In this document: in pieces, positions 19,615 to 27,712 of the stretch
Layout: every line of letters begins with the position of its first letter
Position numbering within the stretch: the first letter of the stretch is position 1
Assembly: GCA_025937835.1 (NCBI GenBank)
Contig: JAICQO010000017.1
Span: forward strand, 26,114-90,113
Length of the DNA: 64,000 nucleotides
Direction: 5' to 3'
Origin: Polyangiaceae bacterium
GTDB taxonomy: Bacteria > Myxococcota_A > Polyangia > Polyangiales > Polyangiaceae
Notes under the pieces: model-generated
The model's input: only the letters and a program-made list of their open reading frames with translations
Told to the model about the DNA's origin: nothing
Databases searched by the model: none
Position numbers and translations under genes: made by a program

Positions 19615-20469
19615 ATGACGCGCCCTCGGTCACAGCTCTGGTTTGCTCTTCTGGCCTCGGCCTCGTGCCTGCATTGCGGTGACGACGACGGCAATCAGGA
19701 CGGCGACGTGCCGATCCCGACCGAGCTGAGCTTCGAGCTCCGCGTCGGCGGAGAGCCCGTCTCGTGCGGCGAGGAGTACCCGGGCGTGGGCGCTCCCGCC
19801 GCGCCGTTCACCGTCACCGACGCGCGCTTCTATCTTTCGTCTTTCGAGCTGGTGGACGCCGCGGGCCGCGGTCATGCCGTCGAGCTCACCCCGAGCGCTT
19901 TCCAGCGCGACGGCGTGGCTTTGCTCGATTTCGAGGACGGCTGCGGCCCCGACGGGACGGAAGAGACGAACACCACGGTCAGCGGCCTGGTTGCGCCGGG
20001 CGAGTATCGCGGAGTCCGCTTTACGCTCGGGGTTCCGAAGGACAAGAACTTTCTCGATCTCGCTCAGGCGGCGCCACCGCTCGACGTGACCGGCATGTTC
20101 TGGACGTGGCTGAGCGGCTACAAATTCCTCAAGGTGGACGGCTCGTCTCCGATGGAAACCGGCGGTATCTTTCCGTACCTGGTTCACGTGGGGGCTGCCG
20201 GTTGCCCTGGGGACAACGCCCAGGCCGCACCCACCGGCGACTGCGTGGCGCCGAATCAGGCCCACTACGACCTGGACGGATTCCGTTTCGGAGAGTCGAA
20301 GATCGTCGCCGACCTGGCCGACCTGCTCGCGACGACCGATCTCGCCTTCAACACGGACGGCACTGCCCCGGGTTGCATGTCCGAATTGGACGACCCAGAG
20401 TGTCGAACTATTTTCGAGCGCCTGGGCATCGATGACGCGGACGAACAAGTCCTCTTTTCGCTGGAGTAG
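19615..20469 (+). CDS. MbnP-like copper-binding lipoprotein (metallo-mystery pair, four-Cys)
   Basis: 284 residues from ATG 19615; ATG 19606 and TTG 19600 are in-frame alternatives. A signal peptide with lipobox-like ASASC is followed by an acidic linker. The body matches the MbnP family: FTVTDARFYLSSFELVD, GVPKDKNFLDL, FWTWLSGYKFLKVDG and a series of spaced cysteines. In methanotrophs MbnP binds copper, and its partner di-heme enzyme MbnH oxidises one of its tryptophans to kynurenine. Here the MbnH-like gene overlaps its 3' end by 38 bp, so the pair is intact. Confidence 0.88.
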   Translation: MTRPRSQLWFALLASASCLHCGDDDGNQDGDVPIPTELSFELRVGGEPVSCGEEYPGVGAPAAPFTVTDARFYLSSFELVDAAGRGHAVELTPSAFQRDGVALLDFEDGCGPDGTEETNTTVSGLVAPGEYRGVRFTLGVPKDKNFLDLAQAAPPLDVTGMFWTWLSGYKFLKVDGSSPMETGGIFPYLVHVGAAGCPGDNAQAAPTGDCVAPNQAHYDLDGFRFGESKIVADLADLLATTDLAFNTDGTAPGCMSELDDPECRTIFERLGIDDADEQVLFSLE

Positions 20470-21607
20470 CGCGGCGCTCGCGCTGGCCGCGCTGTCGCTC
20501 TTCGCCTGCGCCGGGGGCGACGACGGCGAGAGCCCCGGGCAAACCGCCGAGTACATCTGGGAGCTCCCGCCGGGGTTCCCGCTGCCCGCCGTGCCGGAAG
20601 AGAACCCGATGTCCGCCGCCAAGGCCGAGCTCGGGCGCTTTCTGTTTTACGACAAGCGGCTGTCCCTCAACGGGACGCAGTCGTGTGGCTCGTGTCATCA
20701 GCAAGCTCTGGCTTTCACCGACGGGCTGGCGCTCGCGGTCGGCTCGACGGGCGTCGTCAACCGCAGGAGCTCGATGAGCCTGGCCAACGCGGCCTACAAC
20801 TCGGCCCAGACCTGGGCCAACCCCGTGCTGAAGACGCTCGAGATGCAGGTGGCGGTGCCGCTGCTCGGCGACGACCCCGTCGAGCTCGGCTTCTCGGGGC
20901 AGGAGCTCGAGCTGCTCGATCGCCTCCACGACGAGCCGCGCTACATCGAGCTGTTCGCGGCGGCGTTTCCCGACGACCCCGCCGACCCCGTGAACCTCTA
21001 CAACCTCGTGCGGGCGATCGCGAGCTTCGAGCGGCGATTGATCTCGGGCAACTCGCCTTATGACGCCTACACCTCGGGCCGGGATCCGGACGCTATCTCC
21101 GAATCTGCCAAGCGCGGCGCGCAGCTCTTCTTCGGCGAGCGCTTCGAGTGCCACCACTGCCACGGCTCGTTCGCCCTCAGCACCTCCGTGACCTGGGAAG
21201 GCAAGAGCTCGGTCCAGATCTCGTACCAGAACGACGCGCTCTACAACCTGGACGGCGAGGGGGCGTACCCGGGCCGCGATCAGGGTTTGTTCGAGATCAC
21301 CGGAAGGCCCGAGGACATGGGCAAGTTCCGGCCGCCCACGCTGCGCAACGTGGCCGTGACGGCGCCGTACATGCACGACGGCAGCATCGCCACGCTGCGC
21401 GAGGTGATCGAGGACCACTACGCGCGCGGCGGGCGCAGGATCGAGGACGGCGAGGATGCGGGAGACGGCGCGCTTTCGCCGCGAAAGGCCGTGTTCGTGT
21501 CGGGCTTCGCGATCGAGCCGCAAGAGGTCGACGACCTCCTGGCGTTTCTCGAGTCCTTGACGGACGAGAGCTTCCTCACCGATCCGAGCCTCTCGGATCC
21601 CTGGTAG
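20432..21607 (+). CDS. MbnH-like di-heme enzyme (cytochrome c peroxidase superfamily)
   Basis: 391 residues. The signal peptide ends in a lipobox-like LFAC. Two c-type heme sites are visible, CGSCH (Cys85/Cys88/His89) and CHHCH (Cys240/Cys243/His244), in the MauG/cytochrome c peroxidase fold. Family motifs include LGRFLFYDKRLSLNGTQSC, FTDG, RRSSMSLANAAYN, and FRPPTLRNVAVTAPYMHDGS near the C terminus. It is predicted to form a high-valent di-heme state and to oxidise its MbnP-like partner, with which it overlaps by 38 bp. It acts in the periplasm or at the outer membrane. Confidence 0.9.
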   Translation: MTRTNKSSFRWSSAALALAALSLFACAGGDDGESPGQTAEYIWELPPGFPLPAVPEENPMSAAKAELGRFLFYDKRLSLNGTQSCGSCHQQALAFTDGLALAVGSTGVVNRRSSMSLANAAYNSAQTWANPVLKTLEMQVAVPLLGDDPVELGFSGQELELLDRLHDEPRYIELFAAAFPDDPADPVNLYNLVRAIASFERRLISGNSPYDAYTSGRDPDAISESAKRGAQLFFGERFECHHCHGSFALSTSVTWEGKSSVQISYQNDALYNLDGEGAYPGRDQGLFEITGRPEDMGKFRPPTLRNVAVTAPYMHDGSIATLREVIEDHYARGGRRIEDGEDAGDGALSPRKAVFVSGFAIEPQEVDDLLAFLESLTDESFLTDPSLSDPW

Positions 21608-21621
21608 CCCGCGGGTCGAGC

Positions 21622-22953
21622 ATGAGCTTCGAAGCGGTGCGGCCGCGCGCGGGCGTCGAGGGTTTCGCCGAGACCGAACAGGGACTCGGCATCACCTGGT
21701 TACGAAAACTGCGTTGGGGCGCGGTCTTCGGCCAGGCGCTGGCAGTGGCAGTGGCCTGGGCCGGCTTCGAGCTCGAGCTGCCGTACGCGCTGTTGCTCGG
21801 CTTCGTCGCCTTCACGGCGCTCGGCAACCTGGCGCTCTCGTTCGTGCCGCTGCACGCGGACCGCGGCTTCTGGCTGCCGGCGGTGCTGTTCGCCGACGTG
21901 CTGGTGCTGACCGCGTTTCTCGCGTTCTCGGGCGGCGCGGCCAACCCGTTCACGGTCTTCTTCCTGGTGCACGTGGCGTTGTCGTCGGTGCTGCTCGAGG
22001 CCCGGTTGACCTGGGCGCTGGTGCTGCTCACCGTGCTCGGCTTCGGCTCGCTGTTCCTGCTGCCGTCCGACCCGGCCCCGATGATGCATCACCACCACGA
22101 AGAGCAGCCGTGGTCGGCGCACCTCGTCGGCATGTGGGTGGCCTACGCCCTGGCCGCGTCGTTCGTGGCTTACTTCGTCGGCAAGGTCAGCCGCGCCATC
22201 CGCGAGCGCGATCGAAAGCTCGCCGCCATCGCCAAGCTTGCCATGCAGAACGAGCGGCTGGCCGCGCTCTCCAGCTTTTCGGCCAGCGCGGCGCACGAGC
22301 TCGGCTCGCCGCTCGCGACGATCGGACTCGCCGCCAAGGAGCTCGGGCTCGGGCTCGACTCGGACCGATCGCGCGCCGAGCTCAGCGCCGACGCCGAGCT
22401 CGTCTGCCGAGAGGTCGCGCGCTGCCGGCAGATCCTCGCTGGCCTGTCATCGCGAGCGGGGGAAACCGTCGGAGAAATGCCGGCTCCGACCACGCCGCGC
22501 GCGCTGGTTACTGAGCTCGAGCGGCTGCTCCCGCCGCGCTCGGCCGAGCGGGTCCGGTTCCAGTTCGCGGACGAGGCCTCTTCGCGCGCGGCTATCGTCG
22601 CGCCGCTGCACACGCTCACGCAGCTGCTCCACAACCTGATCAAGAACGCTCTCGAGGCCCAGGAAGAGAGCGGGAGTGGCGAGCCCGTCGAGGTGCGGAT
22701 CGGCGTCGCGGATCGGCTCAGGATCCACGTGCTGGATCGGGGCGGCGGGGTTCCGGACGAGCTCCGCGGGCGACTCGGCGAGCCGTTCGTGACCAGCAAG
22801 AGCGAGCGCGGCGGGCTCGGGCTCGGGGTCTATCTGGTGTCGTGCTACGCGGAGCGCACGCGCGGCTCGCTGTCGTTCCGCGAACGCAGCGGAGGCGGCT
22901 CCGAAGTCGAGCTCGATTTGCCGCCGAACCCGCTGGCGGAGGGCATGGCGTGA
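21622..22953 (+). CDS. RegB/PrrB-type redox sensor histidine kinase
   Basis: 443 residues from ATG 21622, 14 bp after the MbnH-like stop. About six membrane helices lie between residues 30 and 190. The quinone-site motif typical of RegB is present as GGAANPF (104-110). The phospho-acceptor is His225 in ASAAHELGSPLATIG, and Cys262 and Cys268 in CREVARCRQIL sit where RegB has its redox-active cysteine. The ATP domain follows (NLIKNALEA, DRGGGVP, GGLGLGVYLV). A His-rich periplasmic loop (MMHHHHEE, about 154-161) could bind metal. Its stop overlaps the response regulator start. Confidence 0.88.
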   Translation: MSFEAVRPRAGVEGFAETEQGLGITWLRKLRWGAVFGQALAVAVAWAGFELELPYALLLGFVAFTALGNLALSFVPLHADRGFWLPAVLFADVLVLTAFLAFSGGAANPFTVFFLVHVALSSVLLEARLTWALVLLTVLGFGSLFLLPSDPAPMMHHHHEEQPWSAHLVGMWVAYALAASFVAYFVGKVSRAIRERDRKLAAIAKLAMQNERLAALSSFSASAAHELGSPLATIGLAAKELGLGLDSDRSRAELSADAELVCREVARCRQILAGLSSRAGETVGEMPAPTTPRALVTELERLLPPRSAERVRFQFADEASSRAAIVAPLHTLTQLLHNLIKNALEAQEESGSGEPVEVRIGVADRLRIHVLDRGGGVPDELRGRLGEPFVTSKSERGGLGLGVYLVSCYAERTRGSLSFRERSGGGSEVELDLPPNPLAEGMA

Positions 22954-23507
22954 GCGCGCCGCGCACGGGCCTGGGCGACGGCCGTTCGGTGCTCGTCGTG
23001 GACGACGAAGACACGTTCCGCGAACGCCTGGTGCGGGCGCTCGGGGATCGCGGCTTCGAAGCCAGCGGCGTGGCTTCTGCCGAGGAGGCCATCGCCGCAG
23101 CGCACGTCGAGTCGCCGGAGTGCGCAGTGATCGATCTGCGCATGCCCGGGCTTTCCGGTTTGCATGCGGTGCGCGAGCTGCACCGGCTCGATCCGACCTC
23201 GCGGATCGTGGTCCTGACCGGCTACGGGAGCATCGCCACGGCGCTCGATGCCGTGCGCTCGGGCGCCGTGCATTATCTGACCAAGCCAGCCGACATCGAC
23301 GAAATCACCGCCGCGTTCGACCACGACGGGTCACCGGCGCCCGAGCCGCCGAGCGCGACCGTGCCGAGCCTCGACCGGGTGGAGTGGGAGCACATCGATC
23401 GGGTCTTGCTGGGCTGCGGGGGCAACATCTCGCAGGCGGCGGCGCTGCTCGGGCTTCACCGGCGCTCGCTACAGCGCAAGCTCGCCAAGCGCCCGAGCCG
23501 GCGCTGA
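22950..23507 (+). CDS. RegA/PrrA/ActR-type response regulator
   Basis: 185 residues from GTG 22950, overlapping the kinase stop by 4 nt. The receiver domain has acidic residues VVDDED, phospho-acceptor Asp62 in CAVIDLRMPG, and Lys in LTKPAD. After a Pro-rich linker comes the Fis-like helix-turn-helix with the RegA signature GCGGNISQAAALLGLHRR, then SLQRKLAKRPSRR. With the RegB-type kinase it forms a redox-responsive two-component pair. Direct linkage to the MbnP/MbnH-like genes makes those likely targets. Confidence 0.92.
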   Translation: MSAPRTGLGDGRSVLVVDDEDTFRERLVRALGDRGFEASGVASAEEAIAAAHVESPECAVIDLRMPGLSGLHAVRELHRLDPTSRIVVLTGYGSIATALDAVRSGAVHYLTKPADIDEITAAFDHDGSPAPEPPSATVPSLDRVEWEHIDRVLLGCGGNISQAAALLGLHRRSLQRKLAKRPSRR

Positions 23508-23639
23508 GGGCGGCCGTAACCCTGTCGCGGACCACCTCGCGCTGCTCGGCGCAAAGCTCGACTATGCCGAGAAATGTAGGTATGGCAGCCCGGTGCATGG
23601 GTATTCACGTCCTACGGCGAGCACACCGCCAAACTGAAG

Positions 23640-24311
23640 ATGACCCCGAGCAGCACCTCCGCTAGCTTCGCAAAACTCCGAGCGGCGCTGCTTGCGTTTC
23701 ATGTGCTCGCGGTTGTCGTCTTGTCGCTGCCGGGTGCGCAGGTCGCCCGTAGCAATCGCTGGCAGAGCCGCCTGATGCGCCAAGATCTGGCGGATTGGGC
23801 GGCACAGCTCGAAGAGCTCGGTATCCGCGTCAGTGCCGAGGAGCTCGGCCGAACGGCGCAAGGGATCGCCGAAAGCTACGTGGCCTGGCGCAGCGTCGCG
23901 GTCGCACCGTTCCAGGCCTACTCGGAGGTCACCAAAGCTCGCCAGGGATGGGCCATGTTCGCGAGCCCGCAGCGCCACCCCTACGAGTTTCACGTGGACG
24001 GCCTCACGGACCGCGGCTGGACTCCGCTTTATCGCCCACACGACAACGACGCGCGGTTTCTCGCTGGGTACCTCCTGCACAACCGCATGCGCAAGTTCCA
24101 GGGCCGCTTCGCGCGAGCCATGAAGGGCCACTACTACGAGGATTTTACCGAGTTCGTCGCGCGGCGCGCGCTCGAGGAGAACCCGGAGCTCCGCGCGGTG
24201 TGGCTCGGGCTCTACGGTTATGCGTCGCTTTCGCCCGAGCGCGTGCGCGCGGGGGAGCGTCCGAGCGGTAGCTACGACAACGTCCGGATCTTCGGGCGCG
24301 AGGCGCAATGA
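23640..24311 (+). CDS. Membrane-anchored hypothetical partner of the HTTM protein
   Basis: 223 residues. One N-terminal membrane segment (about 12-32: LRAALLAFHVLAVVVLSLPG) is followed by a soluble domain rich in aromatic and charged residues (YEFHVDGLTDRGWTPLYRPH, HNRMRKFQGRFARAM). It resembles DUF5819-type proteins found beside HTTM-domain genes; this is a tentative match. Its stop overlaps the HTTM gene start by 4 nt, indicating coupled synthesis and probably a shared membrane complex. Confidence 0.65.
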   Translation: MTPSSTSASFAKLRAALLAFHVLAVVVLSLPGAQVARSNRWQSRLMRQDLADWAAQLEELGIRVSAEELGRTAQGIAESYVAWRSVAVAPFQAYSEVTKARQGWAMFASPQRHPYEFHVDGLTDRGWTPLYRPHDNDARFLAGYLLHNRMRKFQGRFARAMKGHYYEDFTEFVARRALEENPELRAVWLGLYGYASLSPERVRAGERPSGSYDNVRIFGREAQ

Positions 24312-25282
24312 TCGCGCGCCTGCGTCGCGTTGCCCGAGCGTGGATCGCGCTCACCTCCGAGCAGGAGCCGCCGCGGGTGCTGGCTCTGCTGCGTGTCGCC
24401 GTGGGCCTGGTGCTGCTCGGCTCGCTCTTCTCCGCCTACGCGAGCGGCGTGCTCGAATCGATGTGGATAGACCAGCGCTACGGGGGCGCCCTGGAGCTCG
24501 AGCGCACGACCTTTTGGGTGGAGGTGCTGGGAGGGCCGAGCCGCACAGTGATCTTCGGTTTGTTCGCCGCCGCCTCGCTTTCGGCCGCGCTCGTCGTCCT
24601 GGGTCTCGGCGGACGCGTCCCGTACCTGGTGGCGGCGCAGGCCTACGATTCACTCGTGCGCATGAACGGCGACACCGTCGGTTCGTACGACTCGATGCTC
24701 ACCAACGCGCTGTATCTGCTGTTCTTCAGCGCGGCGAACGCCACGCTCTCCGTCGACTGCCGCCTGCGTTCCGGTAGCTGGACCAGCGAGCGACCCAGGC
24801 CGGCGTGGCCGCGCTACCTCTTGATCTTTCAGCTGCTGGTCTTGTACGGCGCCACCGGCCTTCAGAAGCTGAGCCTGACCTGGACGCCGCTCGGCGGTTA
24901 TTCGGCGCTGTATTGGGTGTTTCAGGATCCGACCTGGCGGCGCTTCGATTTGAGCTTCACGGCGTTCGCGTACCCCTTGTTGGTGCTCGGCACGGCCGTC
25001 ACCTGGCACTTCGAGATCGGCGCTCCGCTGCTGTTGTTGCACTATCGCGCGCTTCGCCAGAAGGGGAACGAAGGGCGCCTGCACCGCTGGCTCGTGCGCT
25101 GGGATCTCCGCAAGCCCTTCGTGCTGGTCGGGGTCTGCCTGCACACGGGCATCCTGCTGTTGCTCAACGTCGGCCCGTTTTCGCTGATCAGCTTGGCGTA
25201 TTACCTGGCATTCTTGCGTCCACACGAGCTCGATCGCCCGTGGTCGTGGCTCCGGACTCGGCTTGGAGCCGGACCAGGCTGA
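24308..25282 (+). CDS. HTTM (horizontally transferred transmembrane) domain protein
   Basis: 324 residues with about seven to eight membrane helices. The start region (RVLALLRVAVGLVLLGSLF), the NGDTVGSYDSMLTNALYLLFF segment, the TGLQKLSLTWTPLG stretch and the FEIGAPLLLLH helix fit the HTTM family, the membrane fold shared with vitamin K-dependent gamma-carboxylase. The enzymatic domain of the carboxylase is not present. Function unknown. It is coupled to the upstream gene by an ATGA overlap. Confidence 0.8.
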   Translation: MIARLRRVARAWIALTSEQEPPRVLALLRVAVGLVLLGSLFSAYASGVLESMWIDQRYGGALELERTTFWVEVLGGPSRTVIFGLFAAASLSAALVVLGLGGRVPYLVAAQAYDSLVRMNGDTVGSYDSMLTNALYLLFFSAANATLSVDCRLRSGSWTSERPRPAWPRYLLIFQLLVLYGATGLQKLSLTWTPLGGYSALYWVFQDPTWRRFDLSFTAFAYPLLVLGTAVTWHFEIGAPLLLLHYRALRQKGNEGRLHRWLVRWDLRKPFVLVGVCLHTGILLLLNVGPFSLISLAYYLAFLRPHELDRPWSWLRTRLGAGPG

Positions 25283-25287
25283 CAGCG

Positions 25288-25668
25288 CTATCCGTGCTCC
25301 GACAGTCCCAGGATCACGCCGTTCTCGAGCTCGAGCCACGACTCGGTCGCGCCGTAAAACGTGGATCGCTCCTCGACCAGCACCTTGGCAGCGCCGAGCT
25401 CGCGGCGCGCCTTGGAGAGCTCGGCGACGTCCCCGTAGAGCAGGAAGCTCGGCTTCTTGCGGGCGACTGCCGGCAGGTCGTCCGCGAGGCTCTTGCGGGT
25501 CTGTAGCATCAGCTCCGAATGGTTTGGCCCCTTCAGGATCACGAAGCCGGCCGCTCCGGATTCGGGAACGCGGACGCTGACGGCGTAGCCGAGCGCTTGC
25601 CACTCGGGCAAGCAGGCTTCGATTTCGTCTACCACGAGCAGAGTAGTGAGCTTGGTGAGGTTCTTCAT
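25288..25668 (-). CDS. VOC (glyoxalase/bleomycin-resistance) family protein
   Basis: 126 residues with the beta-alpha-beta-beta-beta layout of a single VOC module (LTTLLVVDEIEACLPEWQALG; WLELENGVILGL near the C terminus). These proteins bind metal or small ligands; the substrate is unknown. Its start overlaps the stop of the AraC-family gene by 4 nt, so they form a two-gene operon, and a drug-binding or detoxification role under that regulator is plausible. Confidence 0.75.
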   Translation of the reverse strand: MKNLTKLTTLLVVDEIEACLPEWQALGYAVSVRVPESGAAGFVILKGPNHSELMLQTRKSLADDLPAVARKKPSFLLYGDVAELSKARRELGAAKVLVEERSTFYGATESWLELENGVILGLSEHG

Positions 25669-26456
25669 GGGTGTCCGGGGGCAATCTGCCCGTCTTCGGC
25701 CGGAGCGTCTTGGACGGATCCGACACGGCGTTCGCTCGCGAGCGCCCGCGGCGAAAGGCCCGTGAGGGCGCGGAAGTCCCGGATCAGGTGCGATTCATCG
25801 GCGTAGCCAGCTTGCAAGGCGAGCTCCGCCTGGGAGCCCGCGACCTTCCGCGAAGCGAGCGCGACCGCGCGCTGCAGGCGCATCACCCGCGCGAACAGCT
25901 TGGGCCGAAGCCCGACCCGCTCGAGGAAGAGGCGTTCGAGTTGGCGGTCGCTCAAACGCACGGCCATTGCCACGTCGCGCACGCTGGCCGAGCCGTGGCT
26001 GCGGCAGAGTGTGCTCACGGCGCGCCGCAAGCGCGAGTCCTCCGCCCGCTCACGCGCACTCGCCCGGGTAAGGAAGCGTTCCACGGCAGCGATGCGCTGG
26101 GCGTCTCCGCCTGCGTCGAACACCTCGTCCATCAACTGCGCGGTTCCGGCTTTCGCTAAGTCCGTCAGCGGCACATCTCGATCCTCCAGCTCGTCGGCGC
26201 GTGCGTCGAGGAACAGCGCGCCCGCGCCCGGACGAAATCTCACCCCGAACAGGCGTGCACCCGCTGACAACGGCACCACCTCGGCGCGAGTCATCGGGCC
26301 AACCACGAAGGCGCGCGCATGGCGGAGGTCGAACAGGAAATCCAGGCAGCCGTCGGGCAGAACGCGGCCTTTGCCCCCGCGCGCTTCGACGCTCCAGAAA
26401 GCGTCCACCGTCGTGAGCAGCGAAGCCGGTACTGCCCCAGCGAGGGTAGCGCCCAT
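25665..26456 (-). CDS. AraC-family transcriptional regulator (DUF6597 N-terminal type)
   Basis: 263 residues. The N-terminal ligand-binding domain has the DUF6597-like pattern RVLPDGCLDFLFDL and GVRFRPGAGALFL. The C-terminal AraC domain has two helix-turn-helices (VRDVAMAVRLSDRQLERLFLE; QAELALQAGYADESHLIRDFR, then TGLSPRAL). It overlaps the VOC gene, which it probably controls, and is divergent from the thioesterase gene at 26510 with a gap of only 53 bp. Confidence 0.9.
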   Translation of the reverse strand: MGATLAGAVPASLLTTVDAFWSVEARGGKGRVLPDGCLDFLFDLRHARAFVVGPMTRAEVVPLSAGARLFGVRFRPGAGALFLDARADELEDRDVPLTDLAKAGTAQLMDEVFDAGGDAQRIAAVERFLTRASARERAEDSRLRRAVSTLCRSHGSASVRDVAMAVRLSDRQLERLFLERVGLRPKLFARVMRLQRAVALASRKVAGSQAELALQAGYADESHLIRDFRALTGLSPRALASERRVGSVQDAPAEDGQIAPGHP

Positions 26457-26509
26457 CGGCCTAGCCTAGCGCTTGACGCGGCCCGGGGGATCGCCCCAGG
26501 TTTCGGGCT

Positions 26510-26926
26510 GTGTTGTCCGCAGCTCACGAGTACACGGTGCTGATCATCGAGCGGCACCTCGACACGTTCGGCCACGTGAACAACGCCACCTATCTCGATC
26601 TGTTCGAGGCGGCGCGCTGGGACTGGATCACGGGCAATGGCTTCGGTCTCGAGCGTATTCGAGAGCTCCGGCAGGGGCCTACGGTGCTCGAGGTAACGCT
26701 GCGCTTCCGGCGCGAAGTGAAGAATCGCCAGCGCATCACGATCAAGACCTGGGTCGAGAGCTACGAAGGCAAGGCCGGGATCGTGATCCAAGAGATGCGC
26801 AACGAATCCGGCGAGCTGTGCTGTGAAGGGCGCTTCGTGTGCGGGCTGTTCGACCTCGAGGCGCGGCGCCTGCTTGCGCCGACTCCTGAGTGGCTCGCAG
26901 CCGTCGGGGTCGCTCCGAAAGCCTGA
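26510..26926 (+). CDS. Acyl-CoA thioesterase, 4-hydroxybenzoyl-CoA thioesterase (hotdog) family
   Basis: 138 residues, the normal size for a single hotdog domain. The active-site motif HLDTFGHVNNATYLDLFEAARW contains the catalytic Asp and the HVNN turn of 4HBT enzymes. It is cytoplasmic and hydrolyses an acyl-CoA of unknown chain length. GTG 26510 is used; TTG 26513 is the next option. It is divergent from the AraC-family gene. Confidence 0.88.
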   Translation: MLSAAHEYTVLIIERHLDTFGHVNNATYLDLFEAARWDWITGNGFGLERIRELRQGPTVLEVTLRFRREVKNRQRITIKTWVESYEGKAGIVIQEMRNESGELCCEGRFVCGLFDLEARRLLAPTPEWLAAVGVAPKA

Positions 26927-27078
26927 GCCTCCCCGCCGGGTGCCGCCGCCGGATGTGGGTGTATCGGCGCCGATCTGAGCCGAGGTGCGGCTCAGTTGGG
27001 AGTCGGGGCTAACGAAGCGCCGCGGCGTGCCGTTGCGTTCTCAGACTGGTCCCGGTGCAGCGCCGGAGGCCTCACAGA

Positions 27079-27549
27079 ATGACTGGCGCACCCGAATCGG
27101 CAAACGAACCTGCTCCGCGGATCGTGCGGCCGGCGGTGCAGTGGTCGTTCGACGCGAAGGAGAAAATTATCTTCGCGTCTCACGTGGCGCCAGTCGCGCT
27201 CACAACCCGCGACGACATCACGGCCTACTTCGACGACGGCGTTCGCTTCTGGCGGGCAGAAGCGCAGGGAGAAAAGGTCTACATCGTCGTCGACTATCGG
27301 AACCTGACCACGAACCTCGACGAGATCGAGTTCTACGCCAATCGCGTCAAGCGGGTCGTGGACGAGTGTGCGATCACGATCGTTCGTCACAGCGGTAGCA
27401 TGGTGCAACGCGTGGCAGGCAGGCTGACGGCGATGCGCCTTCACGCTCCCTCGAAGGAGTATGCTTCTCGCGACCAAGCGCTGGCCGTGGTTCGCGGACT
27501 CAGGGCCGGCACCATCGACCTGCAAGCAGGCTCGTCGCCTCGCCGTTGA
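27079..27549 (+). CDS. Hypothetical protein
   Basis: 156 residues from ATG 27079, with GGAGG at 27064-27068. Alternating strands and helices (KVYIVVDYRNLTTNLDEIEF, RVKRVVDECAITIVRHSG) give it the look of a small alpha/beta domain such as a STAS-like fold, but no diagnostic motif is present. It is soluble, with no signal peptide. Codon use is typical of the neighbourhood. Confidence 0.6.
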   Translation: MTGAPESANEPAPRIVRPAVQWSFDAKEKIIFASHVAPVALTTRDDITAYFDDGVRFWRAEAQGEKVYIVVDYRNLTTNLDEIEFYANRVKRVVDECAITIVRHSGSMVQRVAGRLTAMRLHAPSKEYASRDQALAVVRGLRAGTIDLQAGSSPRR

Positions 27550-27712
27550 AGGCTGCTCGCGCCGCGCGGCGTGCTCGTTCTTTCCGGCTTTCTCTCACTT
27601 TCGTCCCCGAAGACGGCGCGCTCCGTAGGGCATCTATGTCGTGTGCGTGGTGTGCCTGCCCGCGGGCGGAACGGCTTTCGCGATCCGATTGACGAGGAAC
27701 CGGTTGCAGGTA

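Noticed and set aside
23586..23639. In-frame extension upstream of the gene at 23640
   Set aside because: No start codon between the upstream stop (TAG) and ATG 23640, so it cannot be translated as part of that gene.
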